Shown here: piece by piece, positions 1-9,683 of the stretch
Position numbering within the stretch: the first letter of the stretch is position 1
Layout: every line of letters begins with the position of its first letter
Notes under the pieces: model-generated
What the model was told of the DNA's origin: nothing
What the model saw: the letters and a program-made list of their open reading frames with translations, nothing else
Databases searched by the model: none
Source of the DNA: Acidobacteriota bacterium
GTDB taxonomy: Bacteria; Acidobacteriota; Vicinamibacteria; Marinacidobacterales; Marinacidobacteraceae
DNA length: 47,246 nt
Direction of reading: 5' to 3'
Assembly (NCBI GenBank): GCA_022820545.1
Contig: JAJEFG010000064.1
Span: 1-47,246, forward strand
Position numbers and translations under genes: made by a program

Positions 1-9
1 GGTTGGAGC

Positions 10-87
10 GTGCGCGGCGCGGAGCGCCGCGGTGCCGGTCTGGAGGCCCCCTCCGGGAGGACTGGCCGGCGTTCCAGGCCGGCGCGC
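10..87 (-). repeat. Two-hairpin GC-rich element, interrupted copy
   Basis: Related to the copy at 14990-15050: on the minus strand it has the same GCGCCGGCCTGGAACGCCGG lead and a second hairpin, GCGGCGC-TCC-GCGCCGC. The first hairpin is interrupted by extra GC-rich sequence at about 41-66. It lies just downstream of the last gene of the DUF5916 array. Confidence 0.6.
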
Positions 88-90
88 TGT

Positions 91-2436
91 TCAGAAACGG
101 AAGAGGCGGGTGAACTTGACGATGAAGGACTGGGTGTTCAGCTCGGGGTAGCCGGGCGCGAGGGTGTCCCGGAGCGAGTTGTAGACGACGTAGAGGTCGC
201 TGCCCGGTTCGTACTCCCAGCGGAAGCGGACGTTCGTGGAGAGGCTGTTCGCGGCCGTGTTGTACTGGAGGAACGCCGCGAGGAAGCTGCGGGGCGAGAG
301 CGTGTAGTTGATCCGGGAGGCGATCAGACTGGTGTCGTAGTCACCAGCCGGGAGGTCGATCCAGTTCAGCGAGATGGAGGGCTCCAGCGAAAAGCGGGTA
401 CTCACCTCGACGCGCCCGCGCCACGCCGCCTCGCGGCGCGTCCCGGAGAAGAACCCTCCCTGCTGGAAGGCGAAGTTGCCCGAGACGGGACGATGCGGCC
501 CCGCCTGGTAGCTGACCCGGATGTCGCCGAAGTCGTAGGCGCCCTCCCCGACTCCGATCCCTTCGTCGGCGTCCAGCAGGAACTCCTCGCTCAGCACCTC
601 GTGGTTCCGCGCCGCGTTCACGTTGAGCTGGTCTCCGTTCTCCAGCTCCACCCGGGTACGCAGCGAGAAGATTCGCGTCTCGAGGACGGATTCGTTGTCG
701 GTGGTGTAGTCGATGCTCCCGGTCCAGCCGATGCGGCGCAGCCAGGAGATCGAATGCGGCCGAGGGCTGAAGCGCGCTTCCGCGTAGTTGCGCCGGAAGT
801 CGCGCCGGCGCAGGAACCCGATTCCGGGATCGAACCCGTCGCCCACCATGAGCCGCTCCGCCTTGAGCCCGTAGCGGTCGCCGTTGTAGTCGAGCTGGCC
901 GAGATAGCTCATCCCGGTCGCATCCTCGAGCTCGTTCCGGGTCCAGGCGGCGTAGGACTGGATGGTCAGATGCTCGAAGAAAGCGAACTGGCCATCCATC
1001 CCGTAGGCGAAGTTGCGCCCCAGCCCGCTGGCGGTGTGGGACCGGTAGGTGCCCATGAAGCCCACCGTGCTGCGGTTCAGGACGTCGCGCTTCAGCCGCA
1101 GGACCGAGAAATCGGTCGCCGGAGCGCCCGCGGCGTCGCCCGCGCCGGTGCGGATGGCGAGCGCTCCGACGCCGAAGTCACCGAGCTTGCCCGTCACCCG
1201 CCCGCCGCCGAGGATGGGCACCGCCTGGCCGCCGGCGATCCCGATCTGGCGGCTGAAGAAGAGCACCGGGGTGCTGCTCGGCGGGCCGAAGCTGCGCGTG
1301 GATCCGGAGGGCGGCGCCCGCGACGCGGTGCCGAAGCTGAAGATCCCCTGTCCCTCCAGGAAGAACTCGCGCTTTTCGGGGAAGAAGAGGCTGAAACGGG
1401 TCAGGTTGATCTGCTGGGCGTCCGCCTCCACCTGGGCGAAGTCGGTGTTCCAGGTCAGGTCGGCGGTGAGCCCGCTGGTGATCCCGACCTTGGCGTCCAC
1501 CCCGAAGTCGCTGCCGTAGTCCCTTTCGAGTCCGCCGGCGTCCGCGCGGACCCCCGCGGAGTCGCCGATCAGGTACGGCTTCACCTCGACGGTGCGGGAA
1601 CTGGCCGGCGCCTCGACCCCCACCAGGGTGCCCGCCGAGCTGACCTTGGTGATGGCCCGCGGCCCGAGGGCGGCGGGAACCGCGGTCAGATAGGACATCT
1701 CGTTCTTCCAGCGCACGATGCGGCGGAAGTTGATCCCCCATACCTGCGGGCCGCCCCGCGCGTAGCGCAGGGTCTTGAACGGGATCGCCATCTCCATGGT
1801 CCAGCCATTCTCGAACCGGGCGGCCCGGGAGTCCCAGACCGCGGTCCAGTCCCGATTGATGTTCAGCTCGTCCACGATAAGGCCGTCGAAGAACCCGCCG
1901 AGCGGGTTCAGGTAGAAGAAGAAGGCGTTCCGGCGGTCGTAGAAGGTGTCGAGGATGACGGCGAGGTTCTCGTTGTTGTGGATGCCGAAATGGTCCCGGC
2001 GCATTTCGGTCGCCACGATCCGGTCGGGCTGGCTGTCCCAGCAGCGGCCCGCCACGTAGAGGGTGTCGTCGTCGTAGAAGACCCAGACCTCGGTCGGCTC
2101 GGTGGCGGGTTCGCCCTCGAGGGGCAGTCCCTGGATGAAACCGCCCACCCCGGGCACGCGGTCGTAGATGGCGTCGTCGAGGCGGCCGTCGAGTTCGAAC
2201 GGCCCTTCGAGGCGGGTGGCGCGCATGGTGGCGCCCCCGGCCGCGTCGCGCCGGACCATTTCGGGCAGATCGGGAGGCGCGGGACCGCGGACCACGGTCG
2301 GGGTGGCCGGCGTCGAGCCCTGACCCTCCTGGCCTTCGTCCGTGCCTCCGGATTGACCCCACGCCGACGCCGGCAGGAGCAGGGCGGCGCTGGCGACCAG
2401 CACGCGGATCTGGTGGTGGGACAAGGGAAACTCCAC
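91..2436 (-). CDS. CBM9-like/DUF5916 outer-membrane beta-barrel protein, paralog A
   Basis: Predicted outer-membrane protein of about 781 residues; its molecular role is unknown. A signal peptide (VLVASAALLLPASAWGQ) is followed by a carbohydrate-binding family 9-like (DOMON-type) region at roughly residues 55-240, with LDGRLDDAIYD and DTFYDRRNAFFFYLNPLGG. A DUF5916 barrel follows, with the family blocks NTDFAQVEADAQQINLTRFS and FPEKREFFLEGQG, and the protein ends in FTRLFRF; a terminal Phe is typical of BAM-inserted barrels. The start chosen is GTG at 2436, 29 bases after the stop of paralog B; a TTG a few codons downstream also precedes the signal peptide. The open frame continues upstream across paralog B, but that part is antisense-like noise. 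It is closest in sequence to paralog B. Family assignment is confident; function is not. Confidence 0.88.
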   Translation of the reverse strand: MEFPLSHHQIRVLVASAALLLPASAWGQSGGTDEGQEGQGSTPATPTVVRGPAPPDLPEMVRRDAAGGATMRATRLEGPFELDGRLDDAIYDRVPGVGGFIQGLPLEGEPATEPTEVWVFYDDDTLYVAGRCWDSQPDRIVATEMRRDHFGIHNNENLAVILDTFYDRRNAFFFYLNPLGGFFDGLIVDELNINRDWTAVWDSRAARFENGWTMEMAIPFKTLRYARGGPQVWGINFRRIVRWKNEMSYLTAVPAALGPRAITKVSSAGTLVGVEAPASSRTVEVKPYLIGDSAGVRADAGGLERDYGSDFGVDAKVGITSGLTADLTWNTDFAQVEADAQQINLTRFSLFFPEKREFFLEGQGIFSFGTASRAPPSGSTRSFGPPSSTPVLFFSRQIGIAGGQAVPILGGGRVTGKLGDFGVGALAIRTGAGDAAGAPATDFSVLRLKRDVLNRSTVGFMGTYRSHTASGLGRNFAYGMDGQFAFFEHLTIQSYAAWTRNELEDATGMSYLGQLDYNGDRYGLKAERLMVGDGFDPGIGFLRRRDFRRNYAEARFSPRPHSISWLRRIGWTGSIDYTTDNESVLETRIFSLRTRVELENGDQLNVNAARNHEVLSEEFLLDADEGIGVGEGAYDFGDIRVSYQAGPHRPVSGNFAFQQGGFFSGTRREAAWRGRVEVSTRFSLEPSISLNWIDLPAGDYDTSLIASRINYTLSPRSFLAAFLQYNTAANSLSTNVRFRWEYEPGSDLYVVYNSLRDTLAPGYPELNTQSFIVKFTRLFRF

Positions 2437-2465
2437 CGTCCCGGCAACTCTAAGCCGAAATGGAA

Positions 2466-4763
2466 TCAGAACCGGAACAGACGCGTGAACTTGACGATGA
2501 AGGACTGGGTGGCGAGTTCGGGATACCCGGGCATCAGGGTGTCCCGGAGCGAGTTGTAGACGAGATAGAAGTCGCTGCCCGGCTGGTACTCCCAGCGGAA
2601 GCGGACGTTCGTCGAGAGGCTGTTCGCGGCGCTGTTGTACTGGAGGAACGCGGCGAGAAAGCTCCGGGGAGAGAGGTTGTAGTTGAGCCTCGCCGCGACC
2701 AGCCGCGTGTCGTAGTCCCCGTCCGGGAGAGTGATCCAGTTGAGGGAGACGGTCGGCTCCACGATGAAGTGGGGGATGACCTCGAGCCGGCCGCGCCAGG
2801 CGAGTTCGCGCCGCGTTCCCGAGAAGAACCCGCCCTGCTGGTAGGCGAAGTTCCCCGAGATCGGCCGCTGGGGCCCGGCCCGGTAGCTGAGGCGGGCGGT
2901 TTCGAAGTCGTGCGCTCCGACGGCCACCGCGAGGTCGTCCGTCAACCGGAATTCCTCGTGGAGCACTTCCCGGTTCCGCGCCAACTGGAACTGGAAGCTG
3001 TCCCCGTTCTCGAGTTCGGCGTCGGACCGCAGAGCCAGGATCCGGGTTTCGAGATTCCCGTCGGTGTCGGTGGTGTAGTCGAGGCTGCCGGTGCCGCCGA
3101 TCTTCCGCAGCCAGGCGATCGAGCGGGGCCGGGGGCTGAAGCGCGCCTCCGCGTAGTTGCGCTCGAAGTCCCGGCGCCGCAGGAAGCCGACCCCGGGATC
3201 GAAGCCCTCGCCGACCACCAGCCGCTCGAACTGGAGCCCGTAGCGGTCGGCCTGGTAGTCGAACTGGCCGCGGTAGCTCATGCCGGTCCGCTCCTCGTGT
3301 TCGTTCCTCGTCCAGGCCGCGTAGCTGCGGATGTCGAGGTTCTCGTAGAACCCGAAGCGCGCGTCCATCCCGTAGGCGGCGTTGCTCCCCAGGCCGTCTC
3401 CCGTGTCCGAGCGGTACGTCCCCATCATCCCGACGGTGCTGCGGCTGAGGACGTCCCGCTTCAGCCGGATCACCGAAAAGTCGGTTTCCGGAGCGCCCGC
3501 GGCGGCGTTCGCGCCGGACCGCATGGCGAGCGCGCCGACGCCGAAGTCGCCGAGCTTCCCCGTCACCCGGGCGCCGCCGTCGATGGGCGCCAACTGGTTG
3601 CCGGCGATCCCGATCCGGCGGCTGAAGAAGAGGAGCGGGACGCTGCTCGGCCCACCGAACCTGCCGGCCGAGGCGCGCGGAGTCCGCTCCGAGGTCCCGA
3701 AGGCGAACAGTCCCTGCCCTTCCAGAAAGAACTCCCGCTTTTCGGGAAAGAAGAGGCTGAACCGGGTCAGGTTGATCTGCTGGGCGTCCGCCTCGACCTG
3801 CGCGAAGTCGGTGTTCCAGGTGAGATCGGCGGTGAGCCCGCTGGTGAGGCCGACCTTGGCGTCGATGCCGACGTCGGCCCCGTAGTCCCGCTCGAGCCCG
3901 GCCCCCTCCATCCGCGCTCCCGCGGCGTCGCCGGTGAGGTACGGCTTCACCTCGATGGTCCGGGAGGCGGGCGGCGCCTCGAGGCCGACCAGGGTGGCGT
4001 AGGAACTGACCTTGGTGATCGACCAGATGCCGAGGGCGGCGGGAAGCCGGGTCAGGTAGGAGATTTCGTTCTTCCAGCGGACGACCCGGCGGAAGTTGAT
4101 GCCCCAGACCTGGGGGCCGGCGGCGGGGTAGCGGAGCGTCTTGAACGGAAACCGCAGTTCGGTCGTCCAGCCGTCCTCGAACCAGGCGGTCCGGGAGTCC
4201 CACACCGCGGTCCAGTCCCGGTTGAAGTTGCGTTCGTCGGTGATGAGGCCGTCGAAGAACCCGCCGAGGGGGTTCAGGTAGAAGATGAAGGCGTTCCGGC
4301 GGTCGTAGAAGGTGTCGAAGGTGACGGCGAGGTGCTGGTTCAGCCAGATGCTCCCGTGGTCGCGCCGGAGTTCGTTGGCCACGATCCGGTGGGGCTGGGT
4401 GTCCCAGCAGCGTCCGGCGATGTAGATCGCCTCGTCGTCGAAAAAGACCCAGACCTCGGTCTTTTCGGTGGCCGGCGCTCCTTCGAGCGGCTCGGTCTGG
4501 ATGAAATCACTGATGCCGGGAACCTGGTCGTAGATCGCCTCGTCGAGGCGTCCGTCGAAGTCGAGCGGCTCTTCGAGGCGAACGGCCCGGATGGTGGCGC
4601 CACCGAGGTTGTCGCGCCGGATCATGGCCGGGGGTTCGGGGGGCGCGGGGCCGTGGATCACGGGAGCGGGCGTCGGCTGCTCCTCCGGCTGGCCGCCGGC
4701 CAGCGGCGGCGCCGAGACCAGTCCGGCGGCGAGGGCGCCAAGCAGCCCGGGAAGGCGACTCAG
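2466..4763 (-). CDS. CBM9-like/DUF5916 outer-membrane beta-barrel protein, paralog B (start uncertain)
   Basis: Same architecture as paralog A and its nearest relative in the array: CBM9-like domain (LDFDGRLDEAIYDQVPG), then a DUF5916 barrel sharing NTDFAQVEADAQQINLTRFS and ending FTRLFRF. The first standard start is GTG at 4661 (731 residues), but that would remove the signal peptide. The same frame stays open upstream and encodes a convincing export signal (LPGLLGALAAGLVSAPPLAGG). The only candidate in front of it is a CTG at 4763 that overlaps the TGA of paralog C as CTGA, giving 765 residues. I place the gene from 4763 because paralogs A, C, D and E all have signal peptides. Either a non-AUG start coupled to paralog C, or a lost start codon, would explain this. 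Function is unknown beyond outer-membrane location. Confidence 0.82.
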   Translation of the reverse strand: MSRLPGLLGALAAGLVSAPPLAGGQPEEQPTPAPVIHGPAPPEPPAMIRRDNLGGATIRAVRLEEPLDFDGRLDEAIYDQVPGISDFIQTEPLEGAPATEKTEVWVFFDDEAIYIAGRCWDTQPHRIVANELRRDHGSIWLNQHLAVTFDTFYDRRNAFIFYLNPLGGFFDGLITDERNFNRDWTAVWDSRTAWFEDGWTTELRFPFKTLRYPAAGPQVWGINFRRVVRWKNEISYLTRLPAALGIWSITKVSSYATLVGLEAPPASRTIEVKPYLTGDAAGARMEGAGLERDYGADVGIDAKVGLTSGLTADLTWNTDFAQVEADAQQINLTRFSLFFPEKREFFLEGQGLFAFGTSERTPRASAGRFGGPSSVPLLFFSRRIGIAGNQLAPIDGGARVTGKLGDFGVGALAMRSGANAAAGAPETDFSVIRLKRDVLSRSTVGMMGTYRSDTGDGLGSNAAYGMDARFGFYENLDIRSYAAWTRNEHEERTGMSYRGQFDYQADRYGLQFERLVVGEGFDPGVGFLRRRDFERNYAEARFSPRPRSIAWLRKIGGTGSLDYTTDTDGNLETRILALRSDAELENGDSFQFQLARNREVLHEEFRLTDDLAVAVGAHDFETARLSYRAGPQRPISGNFAYQQGGFFSGTRRELAWRGRLEVIPHFIVEPTVSLNWITLPDGDYDTRLVAARLNYNLSPRSFLAAFLQYNSAANSLSTNVRFRWEYQPGSDFYLVYNSLRDTLMPGYPELATQSFIVKFTRLFRF

Positions 4764-7150
4764 AATCGGAAGAGACGCGTGAACTTGACGACCAGCGCCC
4801 GGTCGGTCAGCCCGCTGAGCCCGTCATCCCCGTCCCGGTTCGTGCTGAAGACGACGAACAGATCGCTTCCCGGCGAGTACTCCCAGCGGAAGCGCACGTT
4901 GGCGGAGAAGAGCTGCGCCGCCGAGTTGTACTGGACGAGCGCGCCCACGAAACTCTGCGGAGAGACCGTGTAGGTGGCGCGGAGGCGGCTGACCTGCGCC
5001 TGCACTTCGCCACCGGGCACGTCGATCCAGTTGAGGCTGATGTTCGGCTCCATGGAGAAGCGCCGGTTCACCTCGGCCCGTCCCCAGTAGCTCACCTCCC
5101 GCCGGGTGCCCCCGAAGAAGTCGCCGAACTCGTAGCGGACGTATCCCGAGACGGCGCGGTGCGTTCCCAGCCAGAAGCGGAGTCCGCTGCGCCTGAAACG
5201 GTAGCTGCCGGCCGGAACCGCGACGTCGCTCGAGAGGTCGAAACCCTCGAGGAGATGCTCTTCGGTCAGCGAGTGCGTCACCACGAGGCGGTCGCTGCTC
5301 TCGAAGATGGCCCGGCCCTCGAAGCTGTACTCCCGGGTCTCCATTTCGCCGTCGAGACGGTCGTACTGGTTCGCGTCCAGCTTGAACTCGAACTGGCGGA
5401 TCCGGTCGATGCCGCGGGGACGCGGGGCGAACGTGAGGGAGCCGCCGTTCTTGGTGAAGTCGCGCCGGCGGACGAACCCCATCCCCGGATTGAAGTCCTC
5501 GCCGAGGTAGAGCCGCTCGGCCGAGACGTCGATCAGGTCGGTGTCGTAGCGGAACTGGCCCATGTAGCTGGCCGCCTGGTGTCCGGTCTCCGACCCGGGC
5601 TCGCTCGTCGCCATGTAGAAGGTGTTGACGCGGATGTTGTCGGTGGGAGCGAAGTTGCCGTCCACGCCGTAGAGGGAGTTGGACCCGGAGTGGTCGGCCG
5701 CATGGTTCCGGTGGGTGGCGATGACCCCGATGTTGGACCGCGAGAAGAGGTCCCGCTTGATCCGGAAGGCGCTGAAGTTCGTGCCCTCGTAGTCGAGGTC
5801 GCCGACCTCGCCGGTCTGGATGTTCATCAGACCCATCTGGTAGGCGCCGGCCCGGCCGTGGAGGCGGGCGCCTCCGAGAATCGGCACCGCGCTGCCGCCG
5901 GAGATCCCGATGGACCGGCTGAAGAAGGGGATGGGAGCGTCGGACGGGCCCTGCCCCCCGAAGGCTCGGGTCTGCCGGCCCCCGAAGTCGAAGACCCCCT
6001 GTCCCTCGAGGAAGAACTCGCGCTTCTCCGGGTAGAACAGGCTGAAGCGGCTCAGGTTGACCTGGGTCTCGTCGTCCTCCACCTGCGCGAAATCGGTGTT
6101 CCAGGTGACGTCGGCGGTGAGTCCGTCGGTGACGCCGAACTTGAAGTCGCCGCCGAAATCACCGGACCACTCGTCGTTGATGTCGCGCAGGGGCGCGTTC
6201 GCCTGGGAACCGATGGCGTAGGGCTTGAGCTCCATCCGCCGGGAGCCGGCCGGGGCCTCGAGCCCCACGAGCGTCGCGGCGTTGGACAGGCGGATGAGCG
6301 CCTCCCGGTTGTAGGCCTGCGGGGTGGGGGTGAAGAACACCTTCTCGTTCCGGTGCTTGATGTTCCGCTGGAAGTTGATGCCCCAGAGCTGGGCGCCGCC
6401 GGCCGGATAGCGGAGCGACCGGAAGGGAATGCGGATCTCGGTGGTCCAGCCGCCCTCCACCGTCCGGCTCTTCACCCACCAGACGGTGTTCCAGTCGCTG
6501 TTCGTGTTCCGCTCGTCGGTCACCTGGGCGTCGTAGAGGGCGCCGAGGGGGTTCGTGTGGAAGAGGAAGCCGTTCCGGCGGTCGTAGAAGGTGTCGAGGA
6601 CCACCTGGAAGCTGTCGTTCCAGCCGATGTTCATGTGGTCTCGCCGCATCTCGCCCGCCATCAACGGTCCCGGGTGCTCGAGGTCGGCGGCGATGTAGAG
6701 GTTTTCCGCGTCGTAGAGCACCCAGACGCGGGTGGACTCCGAGGCGGGAGCGCCCTCGTTCGGTTCCTGCTGCAGGAAGCCGCCCGCCGCCGGGACCTGG
6801 TCGTAGACCGGGTCGTCGAGGACGCCGTCCACGGTGATCGGCTCGGAGAGGCGGAAGGCCCGGAGCGTCACCCCGCCGTCGGCGTCGCGGCTGACTGCCT
6901 CTCCCGCGCCCGGCGCGGGGGGACCCAGGATGCGGCTCGCCATCGCCGAGCTGACGCTTTGTTGACCGGCGGCGAGTCGGCCGCCGCCGCGCAGCGGAAT
7001 GGCCAGGTCGCCGGAATCGTCCTGGAGCTGCCGGTCACGGGGCGGAGGGGCGGGTCCGTCGGCGCCCGCGGCAGCCCCGGCCAACAGGATCGAAAACCCG
7101 AGGGCGCGGGCGGTCCAGCGGTTGCGGGACGTACGGAAAGGGCGGTACAC
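4760..7150 (-). CDS. CBM9-like/DUF5916 outer-membrane beta-barrel protein, paralog C
   Basis: 796 residues from a GTG start. It has an N-terminal signal peptide (ALGFSILLAGAAAGADG), a low-complexity linker, a CBM9-like domain at about residues 95-280 (VDGVLDDPVYDQVPAAGGF, DTFYDRRNGFLFHTNPLG) and a DUF5916 barrel (NTDFAQVEDDETQVNLSRFS, FYPEKREFFLEGQGVFDFGG) ending FTRLFRF. The paired acidic residues in VEDDETQ and the PTPQAYN block distinguish subfamily C/D/E from A/B. A -10-like TAGAAT at 7195-7200 lies about 45 bases upstream, so this gene may have its own promoter inside the array. The leader between them holds a small CTCG-TTTT-CGAG hairpin. No TonB box or plug domain is visible, so it is not an ordinary TonB-dependent receptor. 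Role unknown. Confidence 0.9.
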   Translation of the reverse strand: MYRPFRTSRNRWTARALGFSILLAGAAAGADGPAPPPRDRQLQDDSGDLAIPLRGGGRLAAGQQSVSSAMASRILGPPAPGAGEAVSRDADGGVTLRAFRLSEPITVDGVLDDPVYDQVPAAGGFLQQEPNEGAPASESTRVWVLYDAENLYIAADLEHPGPLMAGEMRRDHMNIGWNDSFQVVLDTFYDRRNGFLFHTNPLGALYDAQVTDERNTNSDWNTVWWVKSRTVEGGWTTEIRIPFRSLRYPAGGAQLWGINFQRNIKHRNEKVFFTPTPQAYNREALIRLSNAATLVGLEAPAGSRRMELKPYAIGSQANAPLRDINDEWSGDFGGDFKFGVTDGLTADVTWNTDFAQVEDDETQVNLSRFSLFYPEKREFFLEGQGVFDFGGRQTRAFGGQGPSDAPIPFFSRSIGISGGSAVPILGGARLHGRAGAYQMGLMNIQTGEVGDLDYEGTNFSAFRIKRDLFSRSNIGVIATHRNHAADHSGSNSLYGVDGNFAPTDNIRVNTFYMATSEPGSETGHQAASYMGQFRYDTDLIDVSAERLYLGEDFNPGMGFVRRRDFTKNGGSLTFAPRPRGIDRIRQFEFKLDANQYDRLDGEMETREYSFEGRAIFESSDRLVVTHSLTEEHLLEGFDLSSDVAVPAGSYRFRRSGLRFWLGTHRAVSGYVRYEFGDFFGGTRREVSYWGRAEVNRRFSMEPNISLNWIDVPGGEVQAQVSRLRATYTVSPQSFVGALVQYNSAAQLFSANVRFRWEYSPGSDLFVVFSTNRDGDDGLSGLTDRALVVKFTRLFRF

Positions 7151-7194
7151 GGCGGCCGGAACTCAGCGCGAGAGAATCTCGAAAACCGAGGTGA

Positions 7195-7200
7195 ATTCTA
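7195..7200 (-). promoter_or_regulatory. Putative -10 box for paralog C
   Basis: TAGAAT on the minus strand in the gap between paralogs D and C, about 45 bases before the GTG. No good -35 was found. Supported only by sequence resemblance and position. Confidence 0.35.
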
Positions 7201-7247
7201 GCGGAATCCCGCGCTGTCCCGGCCTCTGCGGCCGGCGCGAGCGCGGG

Positions 7248-9638
7248 TCAGAACCGCATCAGGCGGGTGAACTTGACGACCAGCGCCCGGTCGGTGAGCC
7301 CGGAGAGCCCGTCGTCCCCGTCGCGGTTCGTGGTGAAGACCACGAACAGGTCGCTCCCCGGCGCGTACTCCCAGCGGAAACGCACATTCGCGGACATCAG
7401 TTGCGCCGCCGAGTTGTATTGGACGAGCGCGCCCATAAAGGCGTGGGGCGAGATCGTGTAGGTGGCGCGGAGTCGGCTCACCTGCGCCCGGACGTCCCCC
7501 GCGGGCACCGTGATCCAGTTCAGGCTGATGTTCGGCTCGAAGGAGAAGCGCTGGTTGATCTCGGCGCGTCCCCAGTAGCCCACTTCCTGCCGCGTGCCCC
7601 CGAAGAAACCGCCGGCTTCGTAGTTGAGCATTCCCGAGACCTTGCGGTGCGAGCCCATCCGGAGCCGCGCCCCGGCCCGGGCGAACCGGTAGCTCCCCGC
7701 GGGCACCGCGACTTCGTCCGAGAGGTCGAAGCCCTCGAGGAGATGTTCCTCGGTCACGTCGTAACCGAGCATGAGGCGGTCGCTGCTCTCGAAGATGGCG
7801 TTGGCCTCGAACTCGTACTCCCGGGTCTCGAGCTCCCCGTCGGGACGCTGGTAGTTGCTCACCCGCGCCTGGAACTCCAACTGGCGGATCGCCTCGATCC
7901 CGCGCGGGCGCGGGGAGAACTGGACGGACCCGCTGTTCTTGGTGAAATCCCGGCGGCGTACGAAACCCATCCCCGGGTTGAAGTCCTCGCCCAGGTAGAG
8001 CCGTTCGCCGGTGACGTCGAGCAGGTCGGTGTCATAACGGAACTGGCCCATGTAGCTCGCCGCCCGGTGTCCCGTCTCGACCCCGGGCTCGCTCGTCGCC
8101 ATGTAGAACGTGGTGATCCGGAGGTGTTCCGTGGGATTGAAGTTCCCGTCCACGCCGTAGAGGGAGTTGGACCCGGAATGGTCGGCGGCGTGGTTCCGGT
8201 GGGTGGCGATGACCCCGATGTTCGACCGGGAGAAGAGGTCGCGCTTCACCCGGAAGGCGCTGAAGTTCGTGCCCTCGTAGTCCAGTCCCGGCGCCTCGCC
8301 GGTCTGGATGTTCATGAGGCCCATCTGGTAGGCCCCGGCCCGCCCGTGGAGCCGGGCGCCGCCGAGAATCGGCACCGCGCTCCCGCCGGAGATCCCGATG
8401 GACCGGCTGAAGAAGGGGATCGGAGTGTCGCCCCCGCCACCCCACATCCGGGTCTGCCGGCCCCCGAAGTCGAACACCCCCTGCCCCTCGAGGAAGAACT
8501 CCCGCTTCTCCGGATAGAAGAGGCTGAAACGGCTCAGGTTGACCTGGGTCTCGTCGTCCTCCACCTGGGCGAAGTCGGTGTTCCAGGTGACGTCCGCGGT
8601 GAGCCCCTCGGTGACGCCGAACTTGAAGTCGGCGCCGAAGTCGCCGGACCACTCGTTGTTGATGTCGCGCAGGGGAGCGTCGGTCTGCGAGCCGATGGCG
8701 TAGGGCTTGAGCTCCATGCGCCGTGAACCGGCGGGCGCCTCGAGTCCCACGAGCGTCGCCGCGTTGGAGAGCCGGTTCAGGCCGTTCATGTTGTAGGCCT
8801 GGGGCGTCGGCGTGAGGAAGGCCCGCTCGTTCGTGTGCTTGATGAGGCGGCGGAAGTTGATCCCCCAGAGCTGCGCTCCTCCGGCCGCGTAGCGGAGCGA
8901 CCGGAACGGGATCCGCATCTCCATGGTCCAGCCGTCCTGAAGCAGCTCGGTCTTCACCCACCAGACCGTGTTCCAGTCGCTGTTCGTGTTCCGCTCGTCG
9001 GAGACCTGGGCGTCAAAGAGCGCGCCCGCCGGGTTCGTGTGGAACAGGAAGCCGTTCCGCCGGTCGTAGAAGGTGTCGAGGATGACCGAGAAGCTGTCGC
9101 CCCAGCCGATGTTGCGGTGGTCGCGGCGCATCTCGTTGGCCCTGAGCAGTTCCGGATGGTGCTCCTCGAGTTCGGCGGCGATGTAGAGGTTCTCCGCGTC
9201 GTAGAGCACCCAGACGCGGGTTGCCTCGGAGACGGGCGCGCCCTCTTCGGGTTCCTGCTGCAGGAACCCGTCGGCGGCCGGGACCTGGTCGTAGACGGGA
9301 TCGTCGAGCACGCCGTCCACGGTGAGCGGCTCGGCCAGCCGGAAGGCGCGGAGGGTGACCCCGCCGTCCGCATCGCGGCTGACCGCCTCACCCATCGCGG
9401 GAGCGGGCGGACCGAGGATGCGGCTCTCCATCCCCGAACTGAGGTCCTGCTGGCCCTCGGCGAGCCGGCCGGCGCCGCGGCCCGGGATTCCGAGGTCGTC
9501 CTGGCTGTCCTGGAGGCGGCGGTCCGCAGGAGGTCCGTCCGGCACGGGACGGGCGAACGACAGACCAGCGGCCAATATCAGCAGGCTGGCAGCGGCAACG
9601 CCCGTCACGAAAACGGGAATCCGCAAGCGGCGGGACAC
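7248..9638 (-). CDS. CBM9-like/DUF5916 outer-membrane beta-barrel protein, paralog D
   Basis: 796 residues when started at GTG 9638, which follows an AAGGAAG Shine-Dalgarno and gives a clean signal peptide (RLRIPVFVTGVAAASLLILA). A TTG at 9668 would add ten residues. Domain order matches paralog C: signal, linker beginning DRRLQDSQDDLG, CBM9-like domain (VDGVLDDPVYDQVPAADGF), then a DUF5916 barrel ending FTRLMRF, with Met in place of the usual Phe near the end. Large blocks are identical to paralogs C and E, for example FYPEKREFFLEGQGVFDFGG and the PTPQAYN segment. A TATAGT box at 9678-9683 upstream suggests independent transcription. Predicted outer-membrane location; ligand and role unknown. 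Confidence 0.9.
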   Translation of the reverse strand: MSRRLRIPVFVTGVAAASLLILAAGLSFARPVPDGPPADRRLQDSQDDLGIPGRGAGRLAEGQQDLSSGMESRILGPPAPAMGEAVSRDADGGVTLRAFRLAEPLTVDGVLDDPVYDQVPAADGFLQQEPEEGAPVSEATRVWVLYDAENLYIAAELEEHHPELLRANEMRRDHRNIGWGDSFSVILDTFYDRRNGFLFHTNPAGALFDAQVSDERNTNSDWNTVWWVKTELLQDGWTMEMRIPFRSLRYAAGGAQLWGINFRRLIKHTNERAFLTPTPQAYNMNGLNRLSNAATLVGLEAPAGSRRMELKPYAIGSQTDAPLRDINNEWSGDFGADFKFGVTEGLTADVTWNTDFAQVEDDETQVNLSRFSLFYPEKREFFLEGQGVFDFGGRQTRMWGGGGDTPIPFFSRSIGISGGSAVPILGGARLHGRAGAYQMGLMNIQTGEAPGLDYEGTNFSAFRVKRDLFSRSNIGVIATHRNHAADHSGSNSLYGVDGNFNPTEHLRITTFYMATSEPGVETGHRAASYMGQFRYDTDLLDVTGERLYLGEDFNPGMGFVRRRDFTKNSGSVQFSPRPRGIEAIRQLEFQARVSNYQRPDGELETREYEFEANAIFESSDRLMLGYDVTEEHLLEGFDLSDEVAVPAGSYRFARAGARLRMGSHRKVSGMLNYEAGGFFGGTRQEVGYWGRAEINQRFSFEPNISLNWITVPAGDVRAQVSRLRATYTISPHAFMGALVQYNSAAQLMSANVRFRWEYAPGSDLFVVFTTNRDGDDGLSGLTDRALVVKFTRLMRF

Positions 9639-9677
9639 GTGCACTTCCTTCGAAACCAGTGGTGACAACCGGCGCGG

Positions 9678-9683
9678 ACTATA
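9678..9683 (-). promoter_or_regulatory. Putative -10 box for paralog D
   Basis: TATAGT on the minus strand, 39 bases before the GTG at 9638 and 9 bases before the alternative TTG at 9668. The Shine-Dalgarno lies between the box and the GTG, so a normal leader is likely. The -35 is weak. Confidence 0.45.

Noticed and set aside
91..4203. A single 1370-residue protein covering paralogs A and B
   Set aside because: The upstream half is out of frame with paralog B and low-complexity; B ends with its own stop and A has its own signal peptide.
4760..9638. DUF5916 paralogs as TonB-dependent receptors
   Set aside because: No plug domain or TonB box; the N-terminus is CBM9-like and the motifs are those of DUF5916.
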